Source: Adiantum capillus-veneris (taxonomy: Eukaryota; Streptophyta; Polypodiopsida; Polypodiales; Pteridaceae). From it: DNA of 60,000 bases. Every line of letters begins with the position of its first letter. Position 1 is the first letter of the stretch. The DNA lies in contig CM043943.1 of NCBI GenBank assembly GCA_014529385.2, positions 103,762,355 to 103,822,354 of the forward strand, written 5' to 3'. The translations under genes and the position numbers were made by a program. Below are positions 22,692 to 33,457 of this stretch, piece by piece. A model generated the notes under the pieces. That model worked only from the letters and a program-made list of their open reading frames with translations, ran no database searches and was not told the origin of the DNA.

Positions 22692-23241
22692 GGTAGCAGG
22701 CTTCACAGATGGAAAAGTGGTCATACCCATAGCATGGCCTAGCCGTGTAGCAGTGAGTTTGTGGCCCTTGACCTTGGAAAATTGTTCAAAAGATCATATA
22801 CCATCTCAACAGGAACAGTAGTTCGTAGATCGCCATCAGCCAGTGTTGTGAGACCCAAAGTCTGTAGCTGGGCCTTGGAGAGGATTTCGCTTAGAGATGG
22901 TCGAGGCGCTATAGATAAACAGCCAAAGAGAATGATGTGCGATTTTTAGATGTAGCTGGCCGATTGATCTCATGACTGATGATTTAATGATTGCGTTTCT
23001 TTTTACCTGCTACTTTCATATTTGTTTCTTTGGAAGCGTCCCATTCAAAGGTAGCTTCACAATCCGGCTTCGAGTTTGGCGAGGCTTTGTAACTTTCGCC
23101 GCTGGGATTACTAGAAGTGAAGTCATCCAGATCATGGCAACTAGTTTCTACGTCATCCTCCTCCTCAGCAGAACTCAACGGTTGCAATGGTGGCTTATTT
23201 ATTAATCCTGCCTTTCTGGAATGTTTGCTGCTACCCGCCAT
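22692..23241 (-). pseudogene. G2 extra gene, N-terminal part
   Basis: Starts at ATG 23241 with MAGSSKHSRKAG, followed by an acidic Ser-rich stretch (SSAEEEDDVETSCHDLDD) and a basic VAGKKKRNH before a stop. After a frameshift, about 22770-22900 reads SLSEILSKAQLQTLGLTTLA and PVEMVYDLLNNFPRSRATN, which looks like a helical globular domain. The sequence runs up to the solo LTR at 22692 and continues beyond it at 20692. The acidic-then-basic start could carry a nuclear signal. Function unknown. Confidence 0.5.
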
Positions 23242-23649
23242 GGGAATTGTAAAACTTCTGACGTAGTAACTGATGTGTATAGGCCACACGCTCACTGACT
23301 GAGGTTGTTCCCAAATTCAAAAGCACAGAAAAACGTTCATACACTCAAAAGCTAAAAAGAAGTTAGTCCTCAATTGCATACATGTTTGTACAGTACAGAT
23401 CCACAATCCACAATTGCATACATATTATCAATTCTGCAATTTTTCTATGCATGCATACAGATTGGCAACTCCTCAATTTCAATTTCACCCTCTAGATAAT
23501 TGTCTATATTTATCGCAGCGGAAGGAGCCGAAGCGGAAGAAGCCGAAGGGAGGGCAGAGCGAGCGAATTGGGTAGAGAGGCGAGAGATGGTTGTAATTAG
23601 GGTTGCTTTGGAGGGAAAGTGGATTCTTTAGGTAGCGGCGAATAAAGAA

Positions 23650-24034
23650 GGGTAATGGAAGAATTTGGAAAGGGGCAATTTGAAGGAAAGGCGAAAATTG
23701 AAGGGGTAGGGGTCAAATTGGGGTTGACGAATTGGGAAGGGCAAGGGGACGAATTGCGAAGGGGGAAGGGGCGAATTAGGGAAGGCTGGGTTGTGAAGGG
23801 CAGGGGCGGATTGGGTAAGGGGAGGGGCAAGTTGGGGATAGGGGACGAAACTGGGAAGGGGGAGGGGCGAGTGGGGGAGGGGGACGAACTGGGAAGGGGT
23901 GGAATGGGTAAGGGGAGGGGCAAGTTGGGGATAGGAAACGAAACTGGAAAGGGGGAGGGGCGAGTTGGGGAGGGGGACGAGTTGTGAGGGGGGGGCCGAG
24001 TTGTGAGGGGGACGAATTGGGAAGGGGGGCAAGT

Positions 24035-24075
<41 letters not shown>

Positions 24076-24135
24076 ATGGGCGAATTGGGAGTAGGTTCTC
24101 ATGTGGGTAGGGAGGGCAAGGGGATTGAAGGGCAA
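23650..24135 (+). repeat. GA-rich minisatellite with poly-G tract
   Basis: Irregular repeats built from GGGAAGGGG, GGGGCGAATTGGG and GGGGACGAA, containing a pure G38 run at 24037-24074. The complementary strand gives long proline-rich open frames that are a composition artefact. It lies between G2 pol and the extra gene. Confidence 0.85.
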
Positions 24136-24601
24136 GCCGGGTTATGTAGGGGCAAAGGGATTATTTGCTAGATAGGGGAGGTAGGGGGCTTGAAAATTGT
24201 GTTGGGACCCTTTGGCTGGAAGAGATTTGCAACTAAAGATATGGAGACTCATGCATCCAACAGCTCCAATAGCTTTACAGATTACACTGTAAGGATTACA
24301 CACCAATAGAAGAATGCTTTATGAAAGTATATCATGAAGTAGACATAGCAGAGTGATTTAAAAAAAAAAAAAAAAACTGAATCAGAAGATAGACATAGGT
24401 CGGAAGAACAATGTTTAAGGTGAGCAATCCATGGAAAAACTGGAACATAGTCGAAAAGAACAGCGTTGAGGGTGAGGAAGGACTCTGAGAAGGCAAGTTA
24501 AAGATGTGAGCTGAATAGGTAGGACACACAACTAGTGGGGACACAATGGAGGACACCTTAGAAGAAGAGACGACGACTTAAGGCTTATGGTGACTTAAGG
24601 C

Positions 24602-25130
24602 TTATGGTGAAGGGTAGTAGCATTTAATCCTAGAGCCATTTACCAACGGCAAGGAAATACCTTCCAGAGTCACTAACTGTACTGCCTCGTGTGGTAGAAT
24701 TTCTTGTACTATGAATGGTCCTTGCCAAGCGGGGACCAACTTCTTTGCTTTTTTCTGATATCTAGCTTGGTACAACAACACTAGTGGTCCTGTCATTATT
24801 TTTGGCTTGTGAAGATGGCGATCATGCCATGCCTTGCGATGAAGCTGCTCTACTTCAAGAGCCTGAGAAGCCAAACGGCGGATTTCTTCCAATAGGTTGA
24901 GACGAGATAGAGAGGCAGACCCCAAACCCCCATTGGCACGCAGACTGCCAACTCGCGGAGATCCAGAGTTGAATTTGAAGGGTGCTATTGCTTCCAAACC
25001 GAAGGCTAACTCAAATGGGGTGTGATTGGGTTGTAGCTTTGGAGAAAATGCAATATGCCCAAAGGGTGCCGTGGATAGCTTGAGCCCAAGACGCCGGATG
25101 GAGATGACATGCTTTCCGTAGAAGGGCTAT
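24602..25130 (-). pseudogene. G2 integrase C-terminal region
   Basis: The final part of pol. Following the core, KGQAESTNKVLIALLRK appears in a shifted frame, then a deep region with EAIAPFKFN, LEEIRRLASQALEVEQLHRK and KPKIMTGPLVLLYQARYQKK. It ends LVNGSRIKCYYPSP at the stop (24602). This matches the C-terminal DNA-binding region of plant gypsy integrases without a chromodomain. At least one frameshift (near 25140) separates it from the core. Confidence 0.85.
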
Positions 25131-25552
25131 CAGAACCTTGTTGGTGCTCTCGGCCTGCCCTTTTGCTCTAGGTAATAAGAGAAAGACTTACGATGAAAAA
25201 TCTTATAGTTGGCGAGCAAGGTTGAAACCATTTCGTTAACAAAGTGACTGCCCCTATCACTAGTGATCTCTAGGGGACATCCAAACCTGCACAAAACATT
25301 TTCATACAAGAACTTGGCTATAGTATTGCTAGTGCAATCAGTTATCGCCAGTACGTCAGCCCACTTGGTTGCATAATCTATAGCCACCAGTAGATATTTT
25401 CGGTTACCTGGTTGGGCCGGAGGAGCAATTGGACCCACAAAATCCATGCCCCATCGCTCAAAGGGCAGCCATAACATAGAGACTTGCAGAGGACGGTTGG
25501 ACTGCTTGCTTGGTTTAGGTCCACAATGCTGACACACATCACATACTTTCAC
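25130..25552 (-). pseudogene. G2 integrase catalytic core
   Basis: Contains CDVCQHCGPKPSKQ (the end of the HHCC zinc domain), GMDFVGPIAPPAQPGNRKYL with the first catalytic Asp, and ITSDRGSHFVNEMV with the second. The Glu region follows as KGQAESTN only after a frameshift. In an active element it would join cDNA to the host chromosome. Confidence 0.88.
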
Positions 25553-26309
25553 ATAGGCAATTGCATCCCGAAAAACATAGGGCCACCATAGACCACTCTG
25601 TAGAATCTTCTGGGCGGTGATGTGACCAGGTAATGGCCACCAGTGGGACCACTGTGGGCATCTTCGAGAATATTCTCAACCTCATGAGGAGAGACACACC
25701 GTCTCAGAACACCATCTCGTCCTGACTTGTAGATCTGGCCTCCAATCAAAGTGAATGGCCTAGACTTTAAAAGCAATCTTCTTTTCTGTAGTGGAGACGC
25801 ATTCTCAGGGTATAGACCAGTAGATAGCAAATGCAAGACATCGCCGTACCATTCCGGAGTGGTATCCACCTTAGAGAGATTGCTATCCGGAAAGTCATAT
25901 GCAACCCCTGTGCTTCTTCACCTGTGTGAATGCGAGAGAGGTGGTCAGCAAGAACATGATGTTTGCCGGGTTTGAGTACCACTTCGAAATCAAACAAGAG
26001 TAGCCATCGCCATACTCGACCTGCAACTTGCGGCTTATTAAGCAGATAGCGCAGGGCATGGTGATCAGTAATAGTTGTGAAGTGGACCCCTAATAAATAA
26101 TGGCGAAATTTTTGTAAGGCATGCACAATAGCCAAACCTTTCCTTTTTGTGGTGCTATAGTTGCGCTCTGCTTTGGTGAGCAGGCGACTTGCATAGTAAA
26201 CAGGGCGATCCAAGTTGTACTCCTTACTATGCTGAATCAGCACAGCACCCACAGCCAATTGACTGGCATCACTATGCACATGAAAAGGAAGAGACCAATC
26301 AGGAGCCAC
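25553..26309 (-). pseudogene. G2 RNase H and integrase zinc region
   Basis: RNase H is recognisable by HVHSDASQLAVGAVLIQHSK, YYASRLLTKAERNYSTT, ITDHHALRYLLNKPQVAGR and HHVLADHLSRI. A frameshift near 25870 leads into HSGPTGGHY, the integrase zinc domain, in an overlapping open stretch (25549-25869). RNase H removes the RNA strand after minus-strand synthesis. The order RT, RNase H, integrase is the gypsy order. Confidence 0.88.
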
Positions 26310-26402
26310 TAGAATAGGTGCTTCAGTGAGGCGTTTTTTGAGATATGCAAATGCTTCAGCTTCAGGTTTGGACCATTGGAAGGGTACAGTAACACTAGTG
26401 AG

Positions 26403-28384
26403 TCAGGTAAGTGGTTGAGCCACCTGTGCATACATGCATATAAACCTGCGATGATACCCTGTATGGCCTACAAAGCTCTGAACACCTTTAGGGTTGATTG
26501 GAGGCGGTAACTTCAAGATTGTTACTATCTTCTTTAGGTCTGGCGCTAAACCTTTAGCAGACACTACATGGCCTAGAAGTGTACCTTCAGTGACCAAAAA
26601 ATGACATTTGTTCGGATTGAGCTTCAGGCGTGCCTCTCTGCACCTGAGAAAGACACAGAGAGCTGAGCGAGGTGCTCCTCTAGATTCTCCACTGGGGTTG
26701 ACACTGAGCACCCGAGAAGGTTGAAAAATTGTCTACGTAAGCAAGGACAGAATATGAGATATATTGTGCGATTGAAGAAAGGTGGAGCATTTTTCAACCC
26801 AAACGACATTCTAGTGTAAATAAAAATACCCCAGCGAGTAACGAAAGCTGTTTTAATCTGATCCCTTGGATGGATGCCCAACTGATTGTATCCACTGAAC
26901 CCATCCATGAAATTGTACAATACATGCCGTGCTACATCTTCTAGCACACGCTCAGTGAAAAGTGTGGGAAAACCATCTAGGATAGTTACCTTGTTCAGAA
27001 CACGGTAATCTACGCACACACGGATTTTATTGGACTGCTTCTTAGGCGCTATCACCATGGGTGATAACCACTCAGAGTGCTCCATAGGTATAATGATCCC
27101 TGCCTGTTGCATTTTTTCTAGCTCTGACTTGACAGCTTCTGCATACTTTGGGTTGAGCTTATAAGCTCGGCCTTTGACAGGCTTAGTCCCTTCAACCAGA
27201 GGGATAGTATGGACACCCAATTCTGGTGGGATCCCTTCCAAATCCTTGTAGGACCAAGCAAAAACATCTTTAAAAGAGTGCATGAAAGAGACTACCTGAT
27301 CGAGTAGCGCGGGATTCTCCAATAACCAAGCTGCTAAGAGGATGTCCTGAGGGTTGTCAGGGTCGCCTAGGTTGACTTCTTTGACCGGGTCAAGAGGGGT
27401 AGCTGGAGAGGGCGCCTCAGAAGATGAAGAGTGAGCTGCCTCTTGGAGCTTCGAGACATCATGGGCTGGTGTTTGATCGATTGGAAACTCTGCATACTCC
27501 TCTTGTAACCATCCTGGTGGAAGCTCATTGAAGGGTAGGTCTTCAGACACAGTAGAGTGCTTTTGAGTGGGCGGGGCGTCAGACCCGGCGGGGGATCTTA
27601 AAGGAAGAGGTGGAACGTTGGTGAACTCATGCAGAGGAGATTTCTTTCCCCTTTGGTGGTGTGTTATAGGTTCACCAAGGCCGACGACTTCCATCAGAGA
27701 AACACTTGAATCATGGTCATCAGAGACTAACACACTTGCTTCTGGGACTGGCACACTTTCTGTTGTACGACTTGGGTCACTAGTGTCAGCCTGAGGATCC
27801 AAGGGAGAGAGTGTATTCACAGGTGAGGCTTGAATAGAGACCACATAGCACGGCATTGATGTGGTAGCTTCCAACCACTGCAGCAGGTCTTCGTCAGACC
27901 CGTCAGGTGGGGAAGGCTGCTCGAGGTCGGCGAGGTTGGACTGTACTGACAACAAGCTGTGATGAACTACTGGATCCATACCTCCTTCGAGTCGAATTGG
28001 TTGCATGGGGGAGCCAAGAGTATGTATCCACATGGCGCCGTTTCCCCAATCATGAAGTGCCTTAGTATGCCGCAACCATGGTCTACCAATAAGCAAAGGA
28101 AATCCCCCCTCCACCTGGGGAAGACTGACCACCAGCTAAAGGTGAAGTCTTGTACCTTCAGAGGCACCTCGTCTATCATGCCCACTGGATAGACTGTCCT
28201 CTGGTTGTCCAATGTAACAGTGAATGGAGCAAGGCGAGTAGACTGCAACCCTAAAGCCAACATAGGGAACACTGGCATCAGATTGATCCCAGATCCACCA
28301 TCGACTATGACGCCGGAGAATTGATGCCCAAGAATAGGTACAGAGATTGAATGACTGAGAGGGTTTCACTTCTGAGGGTTGCAT
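26403..28384 (-). pseudogene. G2 protease and reverse transcriptase
   Basis: Protease: VIVDGGSGINLMP near 28310-28270, in a different frame from the rest. A 502-codon open stretch (28132-26624) then holds LLIGRPWLRHTKALHDWG and a long acidic Pro/Ser-rich linker. Next comes RT: ELEKMQQAGIIIPMEHSEWL, KIRVCVDYRVLNKVTI, NFMDGFSGYNQLGI and MSFGLKNAPPFFNRT. The YxDD catalytic box expected next is destroyed by a frameshift near 26730. The RT end (LKLNPNKCHFLVTEGTLLGH) is in the 26711-26403 stretch. It is the longest open pol segment of G2 but lacks the catalytic aspartates. Confidence 0.9.
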
Positions 28385-28996
28385 CGAGCTGGAGCATATC
28401 GTAAAGGGATACTTGCTGAAATGTGTTCTTCAAGATTGCTTCCGCTGTGGGCGTAGCTTCTAATTTGGGCTTCCTCTGGAACTTTGACCTGTTCCAAGTC
28501 AGCCACTGCTTCCAAGAAGGCTCCATCACTGTCCGATAGCATAGAGACTGCCCTGCTCTGAGCACCAATGAAGGGCTCGTCAGTAGGGTCGGGTTGTGGA
28601 AGTGGAGATGGACGAGATGGACCTATTGGCAAGCTGAGACCAAGAGCTGCTCTTTGTGCCCGAGTGAGGACGCCAGCAGACTCCCCCACTTGTTGTGGCC
28701 TAACCGTATGAGTAGCAGGTGATGGTTGAGGGATGGTGTTCACTGCAATCAAGATTGATCTTCGAGAATGTGAATTCTTGTTGGTTCTAAGTTGGGACTA
28801 AAGATGAGGATGCCCTTTGCTTGGGACAATCCTTACTGTAGTGGTCCTTAGACTCCGGGCAATGATGGCAAGGAGGGGACCCTTCAGGTAAAGGACACTT
28901 GCTTTGGTAATGCCCATATTCTCCATATATGTAGCATAAGATGGGCCGATTTGATGGACGAAACGGGGGACGAGGTGGTCTTTGCTCTTGTTGCAT
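28366..28996 (-). pseudogene. G2 gag C-terminal zinc knuckles and linker
   Basis: 28996-28787 carries two knuckle-like motifs: CYIYGEYGHYQSKC (second Cys changed to Tyr) and CHHCPESKDHYSKDC. A Pro-rich stretch (28752-28366, VLTRAQRAALGLSLPIGPSR) links to protease. Knuckles bind the element RNA in packaging. Confidence 0.8.
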
Positions 28997-29023
28997 GGAG
29001 TTGGAGGCTAATGTGTAGAAGCT

Positions 29024-30079
29024 CTAAGGGGCTGAGGCAGCATGGGTATAAAAATTTTGAGACGGAAAAGTACTTGACATACCTTGGACAGTAGTGGTAT
29101 TGAGCAAAGGTGGCATGTAATATGGATGGCCATAGGGGGAAACCATATTGGATGTTGGTGCTAGCCCTTGTTGGAGAGAAGGACCGAGACTTTGTTGTAT
29201 TTGCCGCAATCCCTTGATATAGTAGCAATCCTTGTCTTCATGTCTAGACTTTTCGTAGAAGTGGCAATAAGCACGAAGGGAACAGTCCTGTGGAGGGTGT
29301 CCTGGAGAGCGGCATGAGCTGCACCATACCATAGCCTTAGTCTCCTGCTGAGACCTAAGCTCTTCTAGCTCTCTCTTGATTTGATCCAAAGCCTCGTGAT
29401 ACGGGGGCTTCTCCTGTCTAAGAGAGATTGATTTCTCCTCTTGAAGAGCGCGTTGTAGTTTCAGGGCTTCAAGTTCCCTATGTAGAGAAGTCAAAGGGTC
29501 AGATGGACTCTCCAAGGGTACAGAGGTAGTCTCTACCTGAAAAGAGTTGGTAAACAGCTTCCTTGCCCCCTCTATCCTAGTAGCAACCGCAACAAACTCC
29601 TCCAAGGTGGCATCAGGTCGGAGATTCTCTCTCAGTTTTTGTTGAGAAGTCTTTGGAAGAGCCTTCTCTACCCATTTCTTCACCATGAACTCACCTGGTG
29701 GTTGAGGAAGCTTGGCGACCAGAGACTTTGTTCGGGTCAGGAGTTCTGCAAAAGTCTCTTTGGGCTGAAGCAACAGATTGGCCAACTCATCTAGAACCTT
29801 TTCTTGGAAATCGCCTGGTCTGAAAGCTTCACAAAATTGTTGTCTTAATGTAGCCCAAGTAGTAAAGTGGTTCTCTGCAAACTGACTGTACCACTTGTCT
29901 GCTAATCCATCCAAGGTAGATCGGAAGAGTACTAAGTAGGCATCTTCTCAGTTGAGGCCACGACCTCTGCAGAGAGAAACAAACCTCCGGGCATGGTCGT
30001 CAGCATCCTCTGTGGAGAGACCTTTGAAAGTCGGAAACTTAATATTCACCTTAGCTAGGAAACTTGTGAGCTCTTCCAT
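29024..30079 (-). pseudogene. G2 gag
   Basis: Start chosen at ATG 30079, MEELTSFLAKVNIKFPTFKG, after the long leader. One stop near 29947 (LN, stop, EDAY) interrupts it. The remainder to 29024 is open and holds the retrotransposon gag core: DGLADKWYSQFAENHFTTWA, LRQQFCEAFRPGDFQEKVLD, ELANLLLQPKETFAELLTR and KKWVEKALPKTSQQKLRENL. A CHFYEKSRHEDKDC knuckle-like motif lies near 29250. Gag would build the particle. Confidence 0.9.
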
Positions 30080-30398
30080 GGTTGTCTGTGCAGGAGCTTG
30101 TTGCACCGAAGCTTGCTGTAATATAGTGGGTGAGAAGTTTATTGATGGGGATGACTGGGGAGGTATAGAACTGGTTGAGGGAGAAGGTAGGGTAATGGTG
30201 CTGGTGGACTTTTGCTTGGCACAAAGGGTTGACGCTGTGGTAGTACTTCAAGGGACTTAGTAGTGGGCTTTGCCGCTCTTTTGATTGCCTTGTATGTGTC
30301 ATACAGTAACCACAAGCCCACCCAAGCCTTGAGCACGAAGACCTTCACTTACTGCACCAGACTCCACTAGACCAGGGCGAGTGACTAGACCTCCTGGT

Positions 30399-30521
30399 TA
30401 GACCTAGACAAGAGAGGACTAGGCCCTGCCTACTCTGGCTAGACCTCGACGAGAGAGGACTAGACCCAACCTACTCTGGCTAGACCTGGACGAGAGAGGA
30501 CTAGACCCAGCCTACTCTGGC
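30399..30521 (-). repeat. Three 41-bp tandem repeats in the G2 leader
   Basis: Units at 30399-30439, 30440-30480 and 30481-30521, each built on TAGACC-GACGAGAGAGGACT plus CCTACTCTGGC. Further diverged copies of the AGACC/GACTAG theme run to about 30640. It lies between the PBS and gag. Confidence 0.9.
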
Positions 30522-30694
30522 TAGACCAGACCTTGGATGAGAGGGACTAGACCAAGACGAGTGACTAGACTAGCTGGTCTAGTATTGAGCTGGACAGACC
30601 AAGCTGGACTAAGCTAGTCCAGACTAACACAGGCGAGAGCTTAAACGAGCTAGCTCCTCGACCTGTAGGCACAGTGGAGTGAAATTTCAATTGA

Positions 30695-30713
30695 GGTCCC
30701 ACCGGGCGTGCCA
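30695..30713 (-). other. G2 primer binding site
   Basis: The minus strand reads TGGCACGCCCGGTGGGACC, starting 14 bases inside the 5' LTR. It has the form of plant gypsy PBSs; the tRNA is not assigned here. Confidence 0.65.
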
Positions 30714-30727
30714 AAAATGAGAGCATC

Positions 30728-31299
30728 TGTAGCGGAGATATGTGTCGTGCCCTCTATAGTGGGTGCTCCTCAATGCAATGTGCGTGATATCTCACTCCAC
30801 AAAATGCAAACACAGAAGACAAAGAACAACAGAGCAACAACAGTATGACTCAGCAGAACCTGAACATGAACAGCATGAACATCGACAAACTCAAAGAAAC
30901 CGATATAGACTCTGGCATGGCAGCACAGTTAGCTCCAGTCGAGATCTCATAGGTACAGTGGGGGTGTCGAGGCTCAACTGTGCAGGGATGGTGCAGATGC
31001 GCTATGTACAACTCTAGATGAGATAATGAGAGACTCTAGATAAATGACCACACAAAAGTAGATAAAAACCCCAAACAGCTGCGGATATATACAAACATGA
31101 AGAGCCACAAACAGCTGTAAAATATCCACTCCAGCTAAGCCTATCTCTGAACTATGAGGTGGTGAGCTGGCCACGGTGTCGACTGGACCACCACCCGTAT
31201 CCCTGCCACGTGTCACAGTCACCGACCGTCCAGTGTGAAACACGGGCCAACTATGACTAACGGCCTGTCCCATGTCCGTGACATTGTAGCCCTGCTACA
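30728..31299 (-). repeat. G2 5' LTR
   Basis: 572 bp, partner of 18505-19072. On the minus strand it starts TGTAGCAGGG and ends CCGCTACA. Confidence 0.92.
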
Positions 31300-32340
31300 G
31301 TGCTCTTATTATAGAAGGTTTATCAGGAACTTTGCAGAGAGAGCTTCACCTCTTCACGCTTTGCAAAAGAAAGAGGTCACTTTCAGATGGACCCAAAAAG
31401 AGATTTTAGCTTTTAGTCTCTTAAAGGAAAAGTTGACTTCAGATCCAGTGATTGTTTTACCAAATCTTAGGAAGTCATTTGAGGTCCAGTGTGATGCGTG
31501 TGGCAATAGCATTGGAGCAGTGCTAATGCAAGATGGACGGGTAGTAGCTTATGAAAGCAGGTTTTGCAAGGGCCAAAGAAGACTATGCAAATCTACAAGA
31601 AAGAGCTTTTGGCCGTGATTCATGCGCTTTCTAGTTGGAAGCACTGCCTCTTAGGTGCTGATTTTGTTGTCCAGACAGACCATCACACCTTGCGATACTT
31701 CTTGACACAGTCAAAGTTGTTCGAAAAGCATATGCGATGGGCAAACATTCTTTCTATGTTCCACTTCCAGATTATGCATGTGTTAGACAAGAAGAATGTT
31801 GTGGCTGATGTGTTATCAAGAAAGCCACGAATTTCAGTTGTGTCAAGTCCTTATCATCATGAGCTTGATGACATGAAGTAGCAGCAATATGCTACAGATG
31901 GAGATTTCACAAGGAATTTTGAATAGTTGCAAGAAGGACAACGTCATGAGCACTACCTCCTTAGAGACGTTTTATGATGATGCATGGCACACTATGTGTC
32001 ACTAGGCCATTGCGACATAAGGTCATGGTAGAAAGTCATGTCCCACCATATGCAAGGCATCGTGGAATTGATGCGACAGTGAAAGCGATAGAGACATTCT
32101 TTTATTGGTCTACTTTGAGGAGAGATGTGGATGCCTTTGTGCAAGCATGCGTGATTTGCCAAAAGGTCAAATTTGACCGGCAAAAGGCACCAAGGTTGGT
32201 ACAGCCATTGTCGATTCCGGATAAGCCATGGGAAAGTATTGCTATGGATTTTATCTTTGATCTTCCAATAACGCCAACAGGGAATGATGGTATATAGACC
32301 ATTATTTGCAGGTTAAGAAAACAAGCCCATTTCATTCTTG
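31300..32340 (+). pseudogene. G1 RT end, RNase H and integrase start
   Basis: Resumes at SYYRRFIRNFAERASPLHAL immediately after the G2 target duplication. Then come FEVQCDACGNSIGAVLMQDG, a frameshift near 31570, and KELLAVIHALSSWKHCLLGA, TDHHTLRYFLTQSK and KNVVADVLSRKP (RNase H). After stops near 31880, 31926 and 31977 comes the integrase zinc region (ARHRGIDATVKAIETFF, CVICQKVKFD) and the first core Asp in AMDFIFDLP. A stop lies at 32296. Confidence 0.92.
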
Positions 32341-33180
32341 TCAGGAAGAATATGTGTCAATGATCGTGATCCTCGCATGACGAGTTTGTTTTTGGAGAGG
32401 ATTGTTTGAGAATATGCGCAATACGCTCAAGTTCTCGTCTTTGTTTCATCCACAAACAAATGGACAGTCAGAAGAGGCTAATTCTACTATCTTGGATCTG
32501 CCGAAATGTTGTCTATCAGATAATAAGGGCAAGTGGGAATAGTATTTGCCTATGCTTGAGTATGCGTACAACAATACGGTGCCTTCGTCCACAAGCAAGG
32601 CACCTTTTTGTTGAAGGTGGCAAAAGGTTCCTCCCATTTTGCATACAAAGGACAAGATCTTTGAGGTGGAAAATCAAAGTTGCCTTGGAGAAGACTCGGG
32701 CCAAGCAGAAAAGGGTTGCTCATAGTCATCGACGCGAATTGTTGTTTTTACCTGGTGATTGGGTTCTATTGAGGCTTGAAAAGGCAAGGTTAAAGAAGAT
32801 GAAGGGCAAGGAACGGTTGTTTCCTAAGCTCAGTATGCGTTACTATTGGCCTTTTCAAGTGCTTGATAAAATGAGCAATGTTGCTTATAGTCTGAAATTT
32901 CCTAACACCTGGAAGATTCATAATGTGTTTCACGTGAGTCTTCTAAGACCCTTTGTGGGTGATGTGCCAGAAGATATGCCACAAGAGGATCAACCAGAAG
33001 TTGGATTTTGGTTCCTGAGAAAATTTTGGCACATAAGGAAAGAAAAGTTAATAAACAGGTTGCAAGACCCTATTTGGTGAAGTTCAAGAACTATCCACCT
33101 ATGGATGCAAAGTGGATGGAAGAGCATGAACTGTCAGAGTCACCAAATGTATTGCAACTTTACCTTGAGGCCTTTGGGTT
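32341..33180 (+). pseudogene. G1 integrase core end and chromodomain-like tail
   Basis: Contains NDRDPRMTSLF (second Asp) near 32365, a frameshifted HPQTNGQSEEANSTI region holding the Glu, and LPMLEYAYNNT. It then enters the C-terminal domain (FKVLDKMSNVAYSLKFPNTW, IHNVFHVSLLRP). The last segment (33008-33180) reads ILAHKERKVNKQVARPYL, with VKFKNYPPMDAKWMEEHEL, a chromodomain-like end. In chromoviruses this domain steers integration to heterochromatin. About 100 bp of core near 32340-32350 seems to be deleted. Confidence 0.88.
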
Positions 33181-33457
33181 ACAGCCCATGTATGCCCCAA
33201 CCCACGTAGAGCTAGCACATCAAGTGTACATATGGATTCAGTGTAATAGAAGTATGCATCACTCTTCAAGTGTTAAAGGTACAATGTTCACTTCTATAAT
33301 AGATGGAAATGACAAAAGTATGAAGGTCTCATTAAGTCATTTGTATATATGTGTTATGACCTTTCTTGGGGGTACATGCGATGATTAAAGGGTGTTAACA
33401 ACACAAGATCATCAATGGCATGCAATCGAGGACATTTGCGATTTCAAGAGGGGGGTA

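Larger units (their letters stand above)
18505..31299 (-). mobile_element. G2: long Ty3/gypsy element with extra gene
   Basis: Both LTRs begin TGTAG and end TNACA on the plus strand, with flanking 5-bp duplication GTGCT (18500-18504 and 31300-31304). The coding strand is minus: the 5' LTR is at 30728-31299, then PBS, gag, protease, RT, RNase H, integrase, a GA/CT-rich spacer, an extra gene, and the 3' LTR at 18505-19072. The RT block FMDGFSGYNQ and extra gene after pol resemble the Tat-like lineage; that placement is inference. Without the solo LTR it would be about 10.8 kb. Confidence 0.93.

Noticed and set aside
23597-24135. Proline-rich protein on the minus strand
   Set aside because: Three overlapping frames are all open because of GA/CT composition and the poly-G run. 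There is no start context, domain or splice site.
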